Source of the DNA: Neisseriaceae bacterium
Lineage (GTDB): Bacteria; Pseudomonadota; Gammaproteobacteria; Burkholderiales; Neisseriaceae
DNA: 61,184 nt
Reading direction: 5' to 3'
Assembly (NCBI GenBank): GCA_017934045.1
Contig: JAGBKK010000023.1
Coordinates: 1 to 61,184, forward strand
Under the pieces are notes generated by a model. It made no database searches and was not told where the DNA came from. It was given only the letters and a program-made list of their open reading frames with translations. Position 1 is the stretch's first letter; every line of letters begins with the position of its first letter. This document shows, one piece after another, positions 21,833 through 29,853 of the stretch. Both the position numbers and the translations under genes were made by a program.

Positions 21833-22726
21833 TCAGGCAGCCTGAACTTTCTTTCGACTGCCCAACAAAAACCACGCCAACACGGGCAATAGATAGGCAA
21901 AATACAGCACCGCATCGCTCACCGTTGGTTGATGAACATAGCCAAAAAAGCCGCCCAACATCACGCCTAATGGGCTGTCTTCGTCCAACACTTTTGACCA
22001 GTCAAAAGCGGACGAATATTCATACAAGCGTTGCTGCCACAAATTCCACACGCCGCCCTCGTGTAAGGCTCGGAACGAACCCGCAAACAAGCCTGCGGCA
22101 ACAAAAATCAAAAATATGCTGGTTATGCGAAAAAACTTTGCCAAATTGATACGCACGCTGCCTTGATAAATCAAAAAGCCGATGACAACCGCCACAAGCA
22201 ATCCTGTAACCGCACCGAGCGACATATTTGATACCACCAAACCTGCGATTGTCCCATCCCATAATATGCTGCTCGCGGTCGCAGGTTTTTGCGTAAAAAC
22301 CGCAAATAAGAAAAACACACTCTCCAAGCCCTCACGCAACACCGCCAAAAACGCCATCGACACCAAAAACCAGCCAGACGCACTTTTAGACAGAGCCTGC
22401 TGCATAGAGCCGTGCAAGTTTTGTTTCATGGATTTTGCCGCTTTATTCATCCACAAAATCATATAAGAGAGCATCGCCACTGCAATCAGCCCGATTATGC
22501 CGCCAACTAACTCCTGCTGTTTCTGCGGAATTTCGCCGACTGTTTTTAACAAAACAAAGCCCACGCCAAAGCACAAAGCCACAGCCAAAGCCACACCGCC
22601 CCACACTTTGGGCATTAAATAACCCTTACCCGACTGCCGCAAAAACCCTGCCACAATCCCCACAATCAAAGCCGCTTCCAAACCCTCACGCAGCATAATC
22701 AATAAAGCAATTAAAAAGTGTTGCAT
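21833..22726 (-). CDS. efeU: EfeU/FTR1-family iron permease
   Basis: Inner-membrane ferrous or ferric iron permease of the FTR1 family, 297 residues, with seven predicted membrane segments. The two REGLE iron-binding motifs are present: MLREGLEAALIVGI (about residues 12-25) and VLREGLESVFFLFAV. It heads the minus-strand efe series; efeO follows after 151 bases that hold two DUS and REP remnants. A perfect palindrome resembling a Fur site lies 15-32 bases upstream of the start, which fits iron-regulated expression. No clear ribosome site is seen. Confidence 0.94.
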   Translation of the reverse strand: MQHFLIALLIMLREGLEAALIVGIVAGFLRQSGKGYLMPKVWGGVALAVALCFGVGFVLLKTVGEIPQKQQELVGGIIGLIAVAMLSYMILWMNKAAKSMKQNLHGSMQQALSKSASGWFLVSMAFLAVLREGLESVFFLFAVFTQKPATASSILWDGTIAGLVVSNMSLGAVTGLLVAVVIGFLIYQGSVRINLAKFFRITSIFLIFVAAGLFAGSFRALHEGGVWNLWQQRLYEYSSAFDWSKVLDEDSPLGVMLGGFFGYVHQPTVSDAVLYFAYLLPVLAWFLLGSRKKVQAA

Positions 22727-22740
22727 ATTATTTCGATATT

Positions 22741-22767
22741 CATTCTTATTTAAGAATGGTTATTATC
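22741..22767. promoter_or_regulatory. Candidate Fur operator upstream of efeU
   Basis: CATTCTTATTTAAGAATG is a perfect 8-bp inverted repeat around TT, followed by GTTATTATCC. On the minus strand GATAATAACCATTCTTAA matches the Fur consensus GATAATGATAATCATTATC at about 12 of 19 positions. Iron control is inferred. Confidence 0.5.
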
Positions 22768-23163
22768 CACAATATTGAACGCAAATGCAAATTGTTTTCA
22801 TCTTTGGAAAAAAGAAGTCTGCTTTTTGGGAAGAAATAATGAAGTTTGTGGTGATGATATGGGGTTTTGCGTGGAAAAAGCCGATTTCGTTATGGCATAC
22901 GGCTCTCGCTTTGGACAGTATTTTTCAGGCTGCCTGAAACCGATTTCGTCATTGCGAGCTGGCGTGGGCGTTAGCGGATTGCCGCTTACGGCATACACCA
23001 TTGCGAGATTGACGCAGTCAATCGTGGCAACCTCCGCACGGCGTGGCAATCTCCTGAAACAGTTTTTAAACGAGCGTAAGCGAGTTCAAAAACTGTTTTA
23101 GGGTAGCCTATCAGATACAACGACAATGTAAAAATGGTTTCAGGCTGCCTGAAAATCTATTTA
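22768..23163. repeat. Gene-free stretch with REP-like repeats and two DUS
   Basis: About 400 bases between efeU and the XRE gene. An open frame on the plus strand here is made of repeats and is not credible. The stretch holds DUS at about 22925 and 23139 and a REP-like segment beginning CATTGCGAGCTGGCG, with CATTGCGAGATTGACGCAGT, CGTGGCAACCTC and CGTGGCAATCTC. The same ATTGCGAG/GTGGCAATC words recur near 16554, 40427, 50785 and 60333. Confidence 0.6.
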
Positions 23164-23415
23164 TTAACCGAATTGTTGTTGTATTTCTTGCAAAATATCC
23201 GTAGGATTGAGTTCCAAACATTGGCAATATTCAATAAATTCAAATATATCCAATCGTCTATCGCCTGTTTCTACTTTGCCGATAAATGAATAAATCACGC
23301 CCATTTTTTCTGCTAAATCGCGTTGCGAATAGCCTAACGCCTTGCGGCGTTCCGTCAAAAGCGTGCGTAGCCACAGGTGTTCCGATGAATGAATAGATAA
23401 ACGAAGATTTTTCAT
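23164..23415 (-). CDS. XRE/Cro-type helix-turn-helix regulator
   Basis: From the ATG at 23415 it has 83 residues and contains one HTH_3 domain: RTLLTERRKALGYSQRDLAEKMGVIYSFIGKVETGDRRLDIFEF, with SQRDLAEKMG as helix 2 and IYSFIGKVETGDR as the recognition region. The frame is open further upstream; a start at 23472 would add a peptide encoded by the operator repeats (GAIAPKTGALYIAPKIG), so I prefer the shorter form. It faces a three-gene plus-strand unit across a 90-base gap packed with GGTGCA half-sites, the first of which covers its own start codon. Autoregulation and control of that unit are strongly suggested. Confidence 0.85.
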   Translation of the reverse strand: MKNLRLSIHSSEHLWLRTLLTERRKALGYSQRDLAEKMGVIYSFIGKVETGDRRLDIFEFIEYCQCLELNPTDILQEIQQQFG

Positions 23416-23472
23416 TGCACCGATTTTAGGTGCAATGTATAATGCACCTGTTTTGGGTGCAATCGCACCCAT
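23414..23472. promoter_or_regulatory. Multi-half-site operator with overlapping divergent promoters
   Basis: Five alternating half-sites in 59 bases: ATTGCACC (23414), GGTGCAAT (23429), ATGCACCT (23442), GGGTGCAAT (23455), CGCACCCAT (23464). ATTGCACC and GGTGCAAT form a perfect inverted repeat around 7 bases. A plus-strand promoter TTGCAC-17-TATAAT (23415 and 23438) lies inside the array. The likely ligand is the adjacent XRE protein. Confidence 0.7.
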
Positions 23473-23505
23473 TGTGTTTGTCAATTTTAATTTTAAGGAA
23501 AAAAT

Positions 23506-23724
23506 ATGTTGATTATTGGTTTGATTATGGTTGCACTTGGCGTTGCAGGCAGACTTTGGATCGGTAAAAGAGCATTTGATAGAACAAATGAAGCAGGCGT
23601 TCAAGGGTTTAATTCATACAAACACGCAGTTGCCGCAGGTATTATGGAAGCGGTTATCGGTTGGGTTTCTTATATCGTGGCTTTGATTGGTGTAATCGTA
23701 ATATTAGTTTCATTTATAAGTTAA
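23506..23724 (+). CDS. Small two-segment membrane protein, unknown function
   Basis: A 72-residue protein with two hydrophobic segments (about residues 2-18, LIIGLIMVALGVAGRLW, and 48-70, IMEAVIGWVSYIVALIGVIVIL) joined by a charged loop, GKRAFDRTNEAGVQGFNSYK. No family is recognised. TTTTAAGGAAAAAA gives a strong ribosome site, the same leader that precedes the third gene of the unit. It is the first gene after the GGTGCA operator and probably co-transcribed with the two lipoprotein genes downstream. Confidence 0.75.
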   Translation: MLIIGLIMVALGVAGRLWIGKRAFDRTNEAGVQGFNSYKHAVAAGIMEAVIGWVSYIVALIGVIVILVSFIS

Positions 23725-23786
23725 TATTACCAAATAAATCAATGCGTTTAGGCTGCCTGAACGCTTTTTCAAAAGGAAATCATCAA

Positions 23787-24359
23787 ATGAAAAAAATGGC
23801 AATCATCGGCTTACTCGCCGTAGGTTTGGCAGGTTGTGAAAGCACTGCCGAAGTACTTAATTCAACTGCCAGAGTGTTAAATTCAACCAGTGCCGTTTTA
23901 GGCGGAACAAATAGCACAAGTTCGTCATCATCTGCACAGGGTTCATACACCCAAAAACCAAACGCACAGCAACAAGCACAACTGAACACTGCTTTAACTT
24001 ATAAAGCGTCAAATGCACAATTAAAACAAGCCATTACAGAAGCCAAACCTGTGATTTATCAGTTTTTAGAAGTGGCTTCTTGTCAATTAACAGGTCGTGG
24101 TACTTACCTTAACGGCGTTGCACGAATTACTTCTTCTGAAAGGGATCACTTTGTAGCAATGTACAAACCATCAAATCACCCCGAAGGTAAATGTTTGAAT
24201 GTTGAACGAGTGGATAGTTGGGAAATGGTTGCCAAAAATGCTTTTGATTTTAGAGTGTTGTTTGTATCGGAGGAGTCTGGTGAGTCACGCATTGGCATAA
24301 TGGGTATGCGAAAAGAAGACGGTGAATGGCGTGTTTATAGATTTTATGATAAATGGTAG
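23787..24359 (+). CDS. Lipoprotein of unknown function
   Basis: From the ATG at 23787 (AAAAGGAAATCATCAA upstream; frame is open earlier but without a ribosome site) it has 190 residues. The signal MKKMAIIGLLAVGLAGC ends in a lipobox. A low-complexity Ser/Thr/Asn linker follows (STAEVLNSTARVLNSTSAV, then SSSSS), then a folded domain with YQFLEVASCQLTGRGTYLNGVARITSSERDHFVAMYKPSNHPEGKCLNVERVDSW, where two cysteines could pair. The end, EDGEWRVYRFYDKW, suggests a beta-rich fold. No family recognised. A truncated DUS precedes it. Confidence 0.8.
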   Translation: MKKMAIIGLLAVGLAGCESTAEVLNSTARVLNSTSAVLGGTNSTSSSSSAQGSYTQKPNAQQQAQLNTALTYKASNAQLKQAITEAKPVIYQFLEVASCQLTGRGTYLNGVARITSSERDHFVAMYKPSNHPEGKCLNVERVDSWEMVAKNAFDFRVLFVSEESGESRIGIMGMRKEDGEWRVYRFYDKW

Positions 24360-24400
24360 CCTGAAACTTTTATTCACTTTATTTTTAAGGAAAAAACACA

Positions 24401-25156
24401 ATGAAATCATTAAAAATTTTGGCAAGTGTTGCTGTATTAACCACACTTACCGCCTGTGGCGGTTCTAATGTGAAAACGGTTAAAAATTATACATTTGATT
24501 TTAATAAATCAATGAATGTGGGCACGGCGATTGACGGTACACCGCAATGTAAAAAAGTTCTGTGGAAAGATGAAAGCACCAAAGAACAAAAATTTGTTAG
24601 TGTAACTTGCACCTTTACTGATGAAGAGTTGAAAAAAGATTTTGAAGCAGAAACAAAATATTTTCAAGAAGTTAAGGAAAAAGTTGATAAAACAATTCAG
24701 GACGCATTACAAGATTTGGAAAAAGAATATAATCGTATGAAAACTGAAAGTTCGCCTGAATTTAATCGTGAAAAAGTGATTATTGCTGCTCAAAAAGTTT
24801 GCCAAAATAATGAGTGCGATATTAGTGCATTCGGTAAGGAATTTAATCTTAAAGAAAAAGGTTGGAGAACAGGTATATTTTTGGACACCGTAGCCAAAAA
24901 TTATTTGAAAAAATTAGCCCAAAACACCGATGATGGCAAGCGTGTATGTGGCGACTGGTTAGAAGAATGTCAAGACGAGCCACAAATGCCACAATCTATG
25001 GAAGCCAAAATTACCTTTGTGATTAACACGGATAATAGTGTGAATGTTAGCAAAGGTGAGTTTTTAAAAGACGGTAAAATAATACAAACAGTGGAAAATA
25101 AATACCAAGAACGCGGTAATCGTGCCATTTTAGAGCCGTTCTATGAACGCAAGTAA
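24401..25156 (+). CDS. Lipoprotein with central coiled region, unknown function
   Basis: A 251-residue protein with lipoprotein signal MKSLKILASVAVLTTLTAC (lipobox LTAC). The mature part has an early strand region with a cysteine pair (PQCKKVLW and VTCTFT), a charged helix of about 45 residues (EVKEKVDKTIQDALQDLEKE) likely to be a coiled coil, then a cysteine-bearing segment (KVCQNNECDIS, then RVCGDWLEECQDEP) and a beta-rich end. No family recognised. TTTTTAAGGAAAAAACACA gives a strong ribosome site. Third gene of the unit controlled from the XRE operator; it ends at a shared bidirectional terminator. Confidence 0.8.
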   Translation: MKSLKILASVAVLTTLTACGGSNVKTVKNYTFDFNKSMNVGTAIDGTPQCKKVLWKDESTKEQKFVSVTCTFTDEELKKDFEAETKYFQEVKEKVDKTIQDALQDLEKEYNRMKTESSPEFNREKVIIAAQKVCQNNECDISAFGKEFNLKEKGWRTGIFLDTVAKNYLKKLAQNTDDGKRVCGDWLEECQDEPQMPQSMEAKITFVINTDNSVNVSKGEFLKDGKIIQTVENKYQERGNRAILEPFYERK

Positions 25157-25180
25157 TTTTTCAGGCTGCCTGAAAATAAA

Positions 25181-25208
25181 AACGCCCCCAAATAGGAGCG
25201 TTTTATTC
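25181..25208. terminator. Bidirectional terminator between lipoprotein gene and aceA
   Basis: AACGCCCCC / AGGAGCGTT stem (one G-T or mismatch depending on strand) with loop AAAT, T-rich on the plus side and A-rich on the other, between two converging genes. Confidence 0.8.
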
Positions 25209-25228
25209 TAAACACAATCAATGAGAGA

Positions 25229-26809
25229 TTAGTCGAATTGGTGAGAAGTGTTGTCTTTACCAGCGGCTTTCAGAGCGGCGGCACCTGCGAAGTATTCTTT
25301 GTGGTTATCGCCAATGTCCGAACCAGCCATATTTTGGTGTTTAACAGTCGCCAAGCCGTTGCGGATTTCGCGGCGTTGAACGCCTTGAACATACGCCAAC
25401 ATACCCAAATCGCCGAAGTAGCCTTTTGCCAAGTCGTCTGTGGAAAGAGCGGCTGTGTGGTAAGTCGGCAAGGTAATCAAGTGATGGAAAATGCCTGCAC
25501 GAGCGGACGCGTCTTTTTGGAAAGTGCGGATTTTTTCATCAGCAGCTTTCGACAATTCGGTGTCATCATATTCAGCACTCATCAATTTGTTTTCGTCATA
25601 AGCGGAAACATCTTTGCCTTGGGCTTTCCATTCTTCAAACACTTGTTTGCGGAAGTTCAAAGTCCAGTTGAAAGATGGGCTGTTGTTATATACCAATTTC
25701 GCATTGGGGATTACTTTGCGGATTTGATCCATCATGCCAGCGATTTGTTCTACATGTGGTTTTTCGGTTTCAATCCACAATAAGTCCGCACCGTTTTGCA
25801 AAGAATGAATGCAGTCCATCACCACGCGGTCAATGCCAGAGCCTTTTTTGAATTGGAACAAGCCGCTTTGTAATTTGGTTGGACGAATCACTTTGCCAGC
25901 AGTTTTAACGATTACATCGCCTGGTTTGATTTGTGATAAGTCGGTAACTTCTTCGCCGTCCAAGAAACTGTTGTAACGGTCGCCAATGTCGCCTTCTTCG
26001 CTGGATACGGCGATTTGTTTGGTCAAACCAGCACCCAAAGAGTCGGTACGAGCCACAATCACGCCATCATCAACGCCCAATTCCAAGAATGCGTAACGCA
26101 CGGCATTGATTTTAGCGATGAAGTCGTCATGCGGAATGGTAACTTTACCGTCTTGGTGTCCGCATTGTTTTTCGTCTGCCACTTGGTTTTCGATTTGAAT
26201 AGCACACGCACCTGCTTCAATCATTTTTTTAGCGAGCAAGTAAGTGGCTTCCACATTACCGAAACCAGCGTCAATATCCGCAATAATCGGCACAATGTGG
26301 GTTTGGAAATTGTCGATTTGATCCAAAATTTCTTTTTCTTTGGCAGAATCTTTGGCAGCACGAGCGTTATCCAAAGCGGTGAATAACAAGTCCAATTCGC
26401 GTGCGTCTGCTTGTTTCAAGAAAGTGTAGATTTCTTCAATCAAATCAGACACAACGGTTTTTTCGTGCATAGATTGGTCAGGCAAAGGACCGAATTTAGA
26501 ACGCGTGCCTGCAACCATCCAGCCAGACAAGTATAAATAACGGCGTTCGGTTGATTTGAAATGTTTTTTAATCGAAATCAATTTTTGTTGAGCCACAAAA
26601 CCGTGCCAGCAACCCAAAGATTGGGTGTATTTGGAAGTGTCTTTATCGTATGCAGCCATATCGCGACGCATAATTGCGGCGGTATATTTCGCAATGTCCA
26701 AACCCGTTTTGAAACGGTTTTGCAAACGCATACGAGCGGCAAATTCAGGGTTGAAATTGCCAATAGCTTTGCCAGCTTCTTTGATTGTTTCTTGATATTT
26801 CAATGACAT
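25229..26809 (-). CDS. aceA: Isocitrate lyase (long form)
   Basis: Splits isocitrate to glyoxylate and succinate in the glyoxylate shunt; cytosolic. At 526 residues it belongs to the longer subfamily seen in Pseudomonas rather than the 434-residue E. coli type. The catalytic signature is KQCGHQDGKVTIPHDDFIAKI (Cys in KQCGH). Also visible: PIIADIDAGFGNVEATYLLAKKMIEAGACAIQIENQ, and VIVARTDSLGAGLTKQI. The C-terminal part NMAGSDIGDNHKEYFAGAAALKAAG is complete. No malate synthase gene is in this window. The gene stands alone between a shared terminator and a long repeat-filled gap. Confidence 0.97.
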   Translation of the reverse strand: MSLKYQETIKEAGKAIGNFNPEFAARMRLQNRFKTGLDIAKYTAAIMRRDMAAYDKDTSKYTQSLGCWHGFVAQQKLISIKKHFKSTERRYLYLSGWMVAGTRSKFGPLPDQSMHEKTVVSDLIEEIYTFLKQADARELDLLFTALDNARAAKDSAKEKEILDQIDNFQTHIVPIIADIDAGFGNVEATYLLAKKMIEAGACAIQIENQVADEKQCGHQDGKVTIPHDDFIAKINAVRYAFLELGVDDGVIVARTDSLGAGLTKQIAVSSEEGDIGDRYNSFLDGEEVTDLSQIKPGDVIVKTAGKVIRPTKLQSGLFQFKKGSGIDRVVMDCIHSLQNGADLLWIETEKPHVEQIAGMMDQIRKVIPNAKLVYNNSPSFNWTLNFRKQVFEEWKAQGKDVSAYDENKLMSAEYDDTELSKAADEKIRTFQKDASARAGIFHHLITLPTYHTAALSTDDLAKGYFGDLGMLAYVQGVQRREIRNGLATVKHQNMAGSDIGDNHKEYFAGAAALKAAGKDNTSHQFD

Positions 26810-27124
26810 AGTTCAGTCCTTTACTGTAAAACAAATGGAAAAAAAATACACCGTTGCCGATGTGAGTGGGCGTATTTTATACGACAAAAAATTGATTTGT
26901 CTATTGTTTGATTTGCGTCAAAAAGTGTTCCCCAAAATAAGATTTTGCGTTTGTGTTCGTTTTTGATTGTTTTTCATTTTCAGGCAGCCTGAAAGTAATA
27001 AAAAACCGTTCAGGCTGCCTGAAAAATGGTGCGTTTTCGGCTTTTTATTTTCGCTTTGCAACAGAAAAATTTTTTTATGGCAATAATAAAAAAAATTTAT
27101 AAACTATATTCAGGCTGCCTGAAA
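26810..27124. repeat. aceA upstream gap with inverted DUS pair
   Basis: No gene is seen. An inverted DUS pair lies at 26977-26994 and 27009-27025 (spacer 14 bases) and another DUS at about 27109. The A/T-rich part nearest aceA (26820-26950) presumably holds its promoter, but no convincing boxes could be picked. Confidence 0.55.
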
Positions 27125-27254
27125 TATAGTCGTTAAACTTCAAAATAATATAGTCAAACAACTTCAAAAGTGAAACAGGCGGTTTTCCGAAGACAGTATA
27201 AATAATACGGCAAGACACGCCAACGCATTAGTGTTTTGCAGTTTAACAACTATA
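27125..27254. mobile_element. Correia-like element next to a solo terminal repeat
   Basis: A 106-bp element (27149-27254) starts TATAGTCAAACAACTTCAAA and ends CAGTTTAACAACTATA, with the conserved core GACAGTATAAATAATACGGC and CGCCAACGCATTAGTG in the reverse sense to the copy at 2287. Directly left of it (27125-27148) is another left end, TATAGTCGTTAAACTTCAAA, without its partner: a remnant of an earlier copy. Confidence 0.75.
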
Positions 27255-27285
27255 ATAGAAATTTCTGCATTCTTTGTATAAATAA

Positions 27286-27314
27286 AAATCCGCCCAAAAT
27301 AGGCGGATTTTTTT
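27286..27314. terminator. Terminator of the Sel1-repeat gene
   Basis: Nine-base stem AAATCCGCC / GGCGGATTT with a 7-base loop; T runs on both strands. The minus-strand stop codon overlaps its edge. Confidence 0.85.
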
Positions 27315-27819
27315 ATTTACCCATTCTACGGCGGACATTTTCCAAGGCTTCTTGTGAGCGTTTGTGTCCGCGTGCGGCGGCTTTGCTAAAATGGTATTCG
27401 GCTTTTTTCAAATCCACCGCCGTACCATAACCGTTTTCATACATTAAGCCTAAATTGTAGTTAGACGCAACATCGTTTCTGTCTTTTGCTGATTGTTGAA
27501 ATAGTCGCAAGGCTTGTTCATCATTATTTTGTGTGTTATCGCGAGTATATAAACCTGCTAAATTGTTTTGTGCCATTTTATTGCCTTGGCGTGCGGATTT
27601 CTCCAACCACTCGTATGCTTGACTGTCGTTGCGTTCAACGCCCCAGCCTTTTTTATACATTGTGCCAAGAATGGCTTGGGCATTGGGGTCGCCCTGCTGT
27701 GCCGCTCGTTGAATTTCAGGCAAATGGCGAATGTAATCTGCTTTAATTTCTGCCACGGTTTTGGCGGTGGCAATATTCAAAGAACACAATAACGCAATGA
27801 ATAATAATGTTTTTTTCAT
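27313..27819 (-). CDS. Exported Sel1-repeat protein
   Basis: A 168-residue protein with a cleavable signal (MKKTLLFIALLCSLNIATA) and three to four Sel1-type repeats, each of about 36 residues: NAQAILGTMYKKGWGVERNDSQAYEWLEKSA, MAQNNLAGLYTRDNTQNNDEQALRLFQQSA, VASNYNLGLMYENGYGTAVDLKKAEYHFSKAA. Such proteins act as periplasmic scaffolds; the partner is unknown. It follows thrS on the minus strand with a DUS between. A larger Sel1-repeat gene lies at the other end of the window, but the two differ in repeat sequence and are not recent copies. Confidence 0.88.
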   Translation of the reverse strand: MKKTLLFIALLCSLNIATAKTVAEIKADYIRHLPEIQRAAQQGDPNAQAILGTMYKKGWGVERNDSQAYEWLEKSARQGNKMAQNNLAGLYTRDNTQNNDEQALRLFQQSAKDRNDVASNYNLGLMYENGYGTAVDLKKAEYHFSKAAARGHKRSQEALENVRRRMGK

Positions 27820-27863
27820 TCACAATACTCCATTGATGATTGATATTCAGGCAGCCTGAAAAC

Positions 27864-29777
27864 TTACTCAACTGCCAACACGGCTGCTGTTTCGTCAGCA
27901 ATGCGTTTGGCAAACTCTGCCACGCTCATTTGTCCTAAATCTTCGCCTTTTTGACGCACGGCGATTTTGGTTTGTTCTTTTTCCTTATCGCCGACAATGA
28001 TTTGATACGGCACTTTGCGTGTGCTGTGTTCGCGGATTTTGTAGCCGATTTTTTCGCTGCGAATGTCGGCAATGGCTCGAACGCCTAATTTTTTCAATTC
28101 TTCAACCACAGCCACGCAGTAATCCGCTTGGTGTTCGGAAATACTCATCACCACCACTTGCACGGGGGCAAGCCATACGGGGAACGCTCCTGCGTGGTTT
28201 TCAATCAAAATACCGATAAAGCGTTCTAATGAACCCAAAATCGCTCGGTGCAACATAACGGGTCTTGCTCTGCCGTTGTCTTCCGTCACATATTCTGCGT
28301 CCAAGCGTTCAGGCAGCACGAAGTCTAACTGGATTGTGCCGCATTGCCACGAACGCCCCAAAGCGTCTTTAATGTGGTATTCGACTTTTGGTCCGTAGAA
28401 CGCCCCTTCGTTTGGCAATTCTTCCCATTCTACGCCGCAGGCTTTAAGTGCCGAACGCAAGCCGTTTTCGGCTTTGTCCCAAATGTCGTCCGAACCTGCT
28501 CGCTTATCAGGACGCAGAGATAATTTAATAGCAACATCGGTAAAGCCAAACTGCTTGTAGATTTTCATCACCAAACGGTTGAACGCTTGGGCTTCGGAAT
28601 CGATTTGATCTTCGGTGCAGAAAATGTGTGCGTCATCTTGCACAAAGCCACGCACACGCATTAAGCCGTGCAATGCTCCTGACGGTTCGTTGCGATGACA
28701 CGAGCCAAACTCTGCCAAACGCAAAGGCAATTCACGATATGAACGCAAGGCTTTATTGAAAATTTGCACATGTCCAGGGCAATTCATCGGTTTCACCGCG
28801 TAATCGCGTTTTTCCGACTGCGTAGTGAACATATTTTCCTGATAATTTTCCCAGTGTCCAGATTTTTCCCACAGCGTTCTATCCATAATCGTGGGCGTTT
28901 TCACTTCTTTATAGCCTGCGGCGTTGAGTTCTTTTCGCATATGCTGTTCGATAATTTGCCACAGCGTCCAGCCGTCAGGGTGCCAGAACACCATACCAGG
29001 TGCTTCGTCTTGCAAATGGAATAAATCCAACTGTTTGCCCAACTTACGGTGATCGCGTTTTTCCGCTTCTTCCAAACGGAACAGATAGGCTTTCAAATCG
29101 TCCTTATTTGCCCACGCCGTGCCGTAAATGCGTTGCAACATTTCGTTATTACTGTCGCCACGCCAGTAAGCCCCAGCCACTTTCATCAGTTTAAAGGCTT
29201 TCAGTTTGCCAGTTGATGGCACATGCGGACCACGACACAAATCGGTAAATTTGCCTTCACGATACAGCGATAAAACTTCGTTTTCTGGAATAGATTCAAT
29301 AATTTCTGCTTTATATTTTTCGCCTAAATCCAAGAAAAACTTGATTGCGTCATTGCGAGACAGTTCAAAGCGTTCAATCGCAATATCGGCTTTGGCAAGT
29401 TCGGTCATTTTTTTCTCAATCGCTGCCAAATCGTCAGGCGTAAAAGGGCGTTTATAGGCGAAGTCGTAATAAAAACCGTCTTCAATCGCAGGGCCGATGG
29501 TAACCTGTGCGTCAGGAAACAACTCCTGCACCGCATACGCCATTAAATGTGCGGTTGAGTGGCGGATAATCTCCACGCCGTCTGCGTCTTTATCGGTGAT
29601 AATCGCAAGATTTGCATTATTTTCAATAAGATATGTGGTATCCACTAACTTACCATCAACTCGTCCTGCCAAAGCCGCACGAGCCAAACCCGTGCCGATA
29701 CTTTGGGCAACTTCAAAAACCGTAACTGCTTGTTCAAATTGACGGATTGAGCCGTCTGGTAAAGTAATTTGTGGCAT
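27864..29777 (-). CDS. thrS: Threonyl-tRNA synthetase
   Basis: Charges tRNA-Thr; cytosolic class II synthetase, 637 residues. N-terminal TGS domain ([28 protein letters not shown]), then the editing domain with [16 protein letters not shown] (zinc/editing His) and [15 protein letters not shown], the catalytic core with [10 protein letters not shown] (zinc Cys), motif 2 in [31 protein letters not shown], motif 3 in [17 protein letters not shown], and the anticodon domain ([19 protein letters not shown]). In many bacteria infC, rpmI and rplT follow; here the next gene is the Sel1-repeat protein, so that linkage is lost. No leader attenuator was recognised. Confidence 0.98.
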   Translation of the reverse strand: MPQITLPDGSIRQFEQAVTVFEVAQSIGTGLARAALAGRVDGKLVDTTYLIENNANLAIITDKDADGVEIIRHSTAHLMAYAVQELFPDAQVTIGPAIEDGFYYDFAYKRPFTPDDLAAIEKKMTELAKADIAIERFELSRNDAIKFFLDLGEKYKAEIIESIPENEVLSLYREGKFTDLCRGPHVPSTGKLKAFKLMKVAGAYWRGDSNNEMLQRIYGTAWANKDDLKAYLFRLEEAEKRDHRKLGKQLDLFHLQDEAPGMVFWHPDGWTLWQIIEQHMRKELNAAGYKEVKTPTIMDRTLWEKSGHWENYQENMFTTQSEKRDYAVKPMNCPGHVQIFNKALRSYRELPLRLAEFGSCHRNEPSGALHGLMRVRGFVQDDAHIFCTEDQIDSEAQAFNRLVMKIYKQFGFTDVAIKLSLRPDKRAGSDDIWDKAENGLRSALKACGVEWEELPNEGAFYGPKVEYHIKDALGRSWQCGTIQLDFVLPERLDAEYVTEDNGRARPVMLHRAILGSLERFIGILIENHAGAFPVWLAPVQVVVMSISEHQADYCVAVVEELKKLGVRAIADIRSEKIGYKIREHSTRKVPYQIIVGDKEKEQTKIAVRQKGEDLGQMSVAEFAKRIADETAAVLAVE

Positions 29778-29853
29778 AATAAATTCTTTCTGTTTATCAA
29801 TAAGTTATAGGCCACCTGAAACCATTTCAGGCTGCCTGAAAATTCAAAATCGT

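Noticed and set aside
21727-22149. A 140-residue plus-strand frame upstream of and inside efeU
   Set aside because: Antisense to efeU, starts in DUS and repeat DNA, and resembles nothing.
22775-23101. A 108-residue open frame upstream of the XRE gene
   Set aside because: It runs through a DUS and a REP-like repeat, has no ribosome site and no recognisable protein features.
24401-25156. The second lipoprotein as a colicin-lysis or entry-exclusion protein
   Set aside because: Only the lipobox and size are compatible; no conjugation or phage genes lie nearby, so it stays unassigned.
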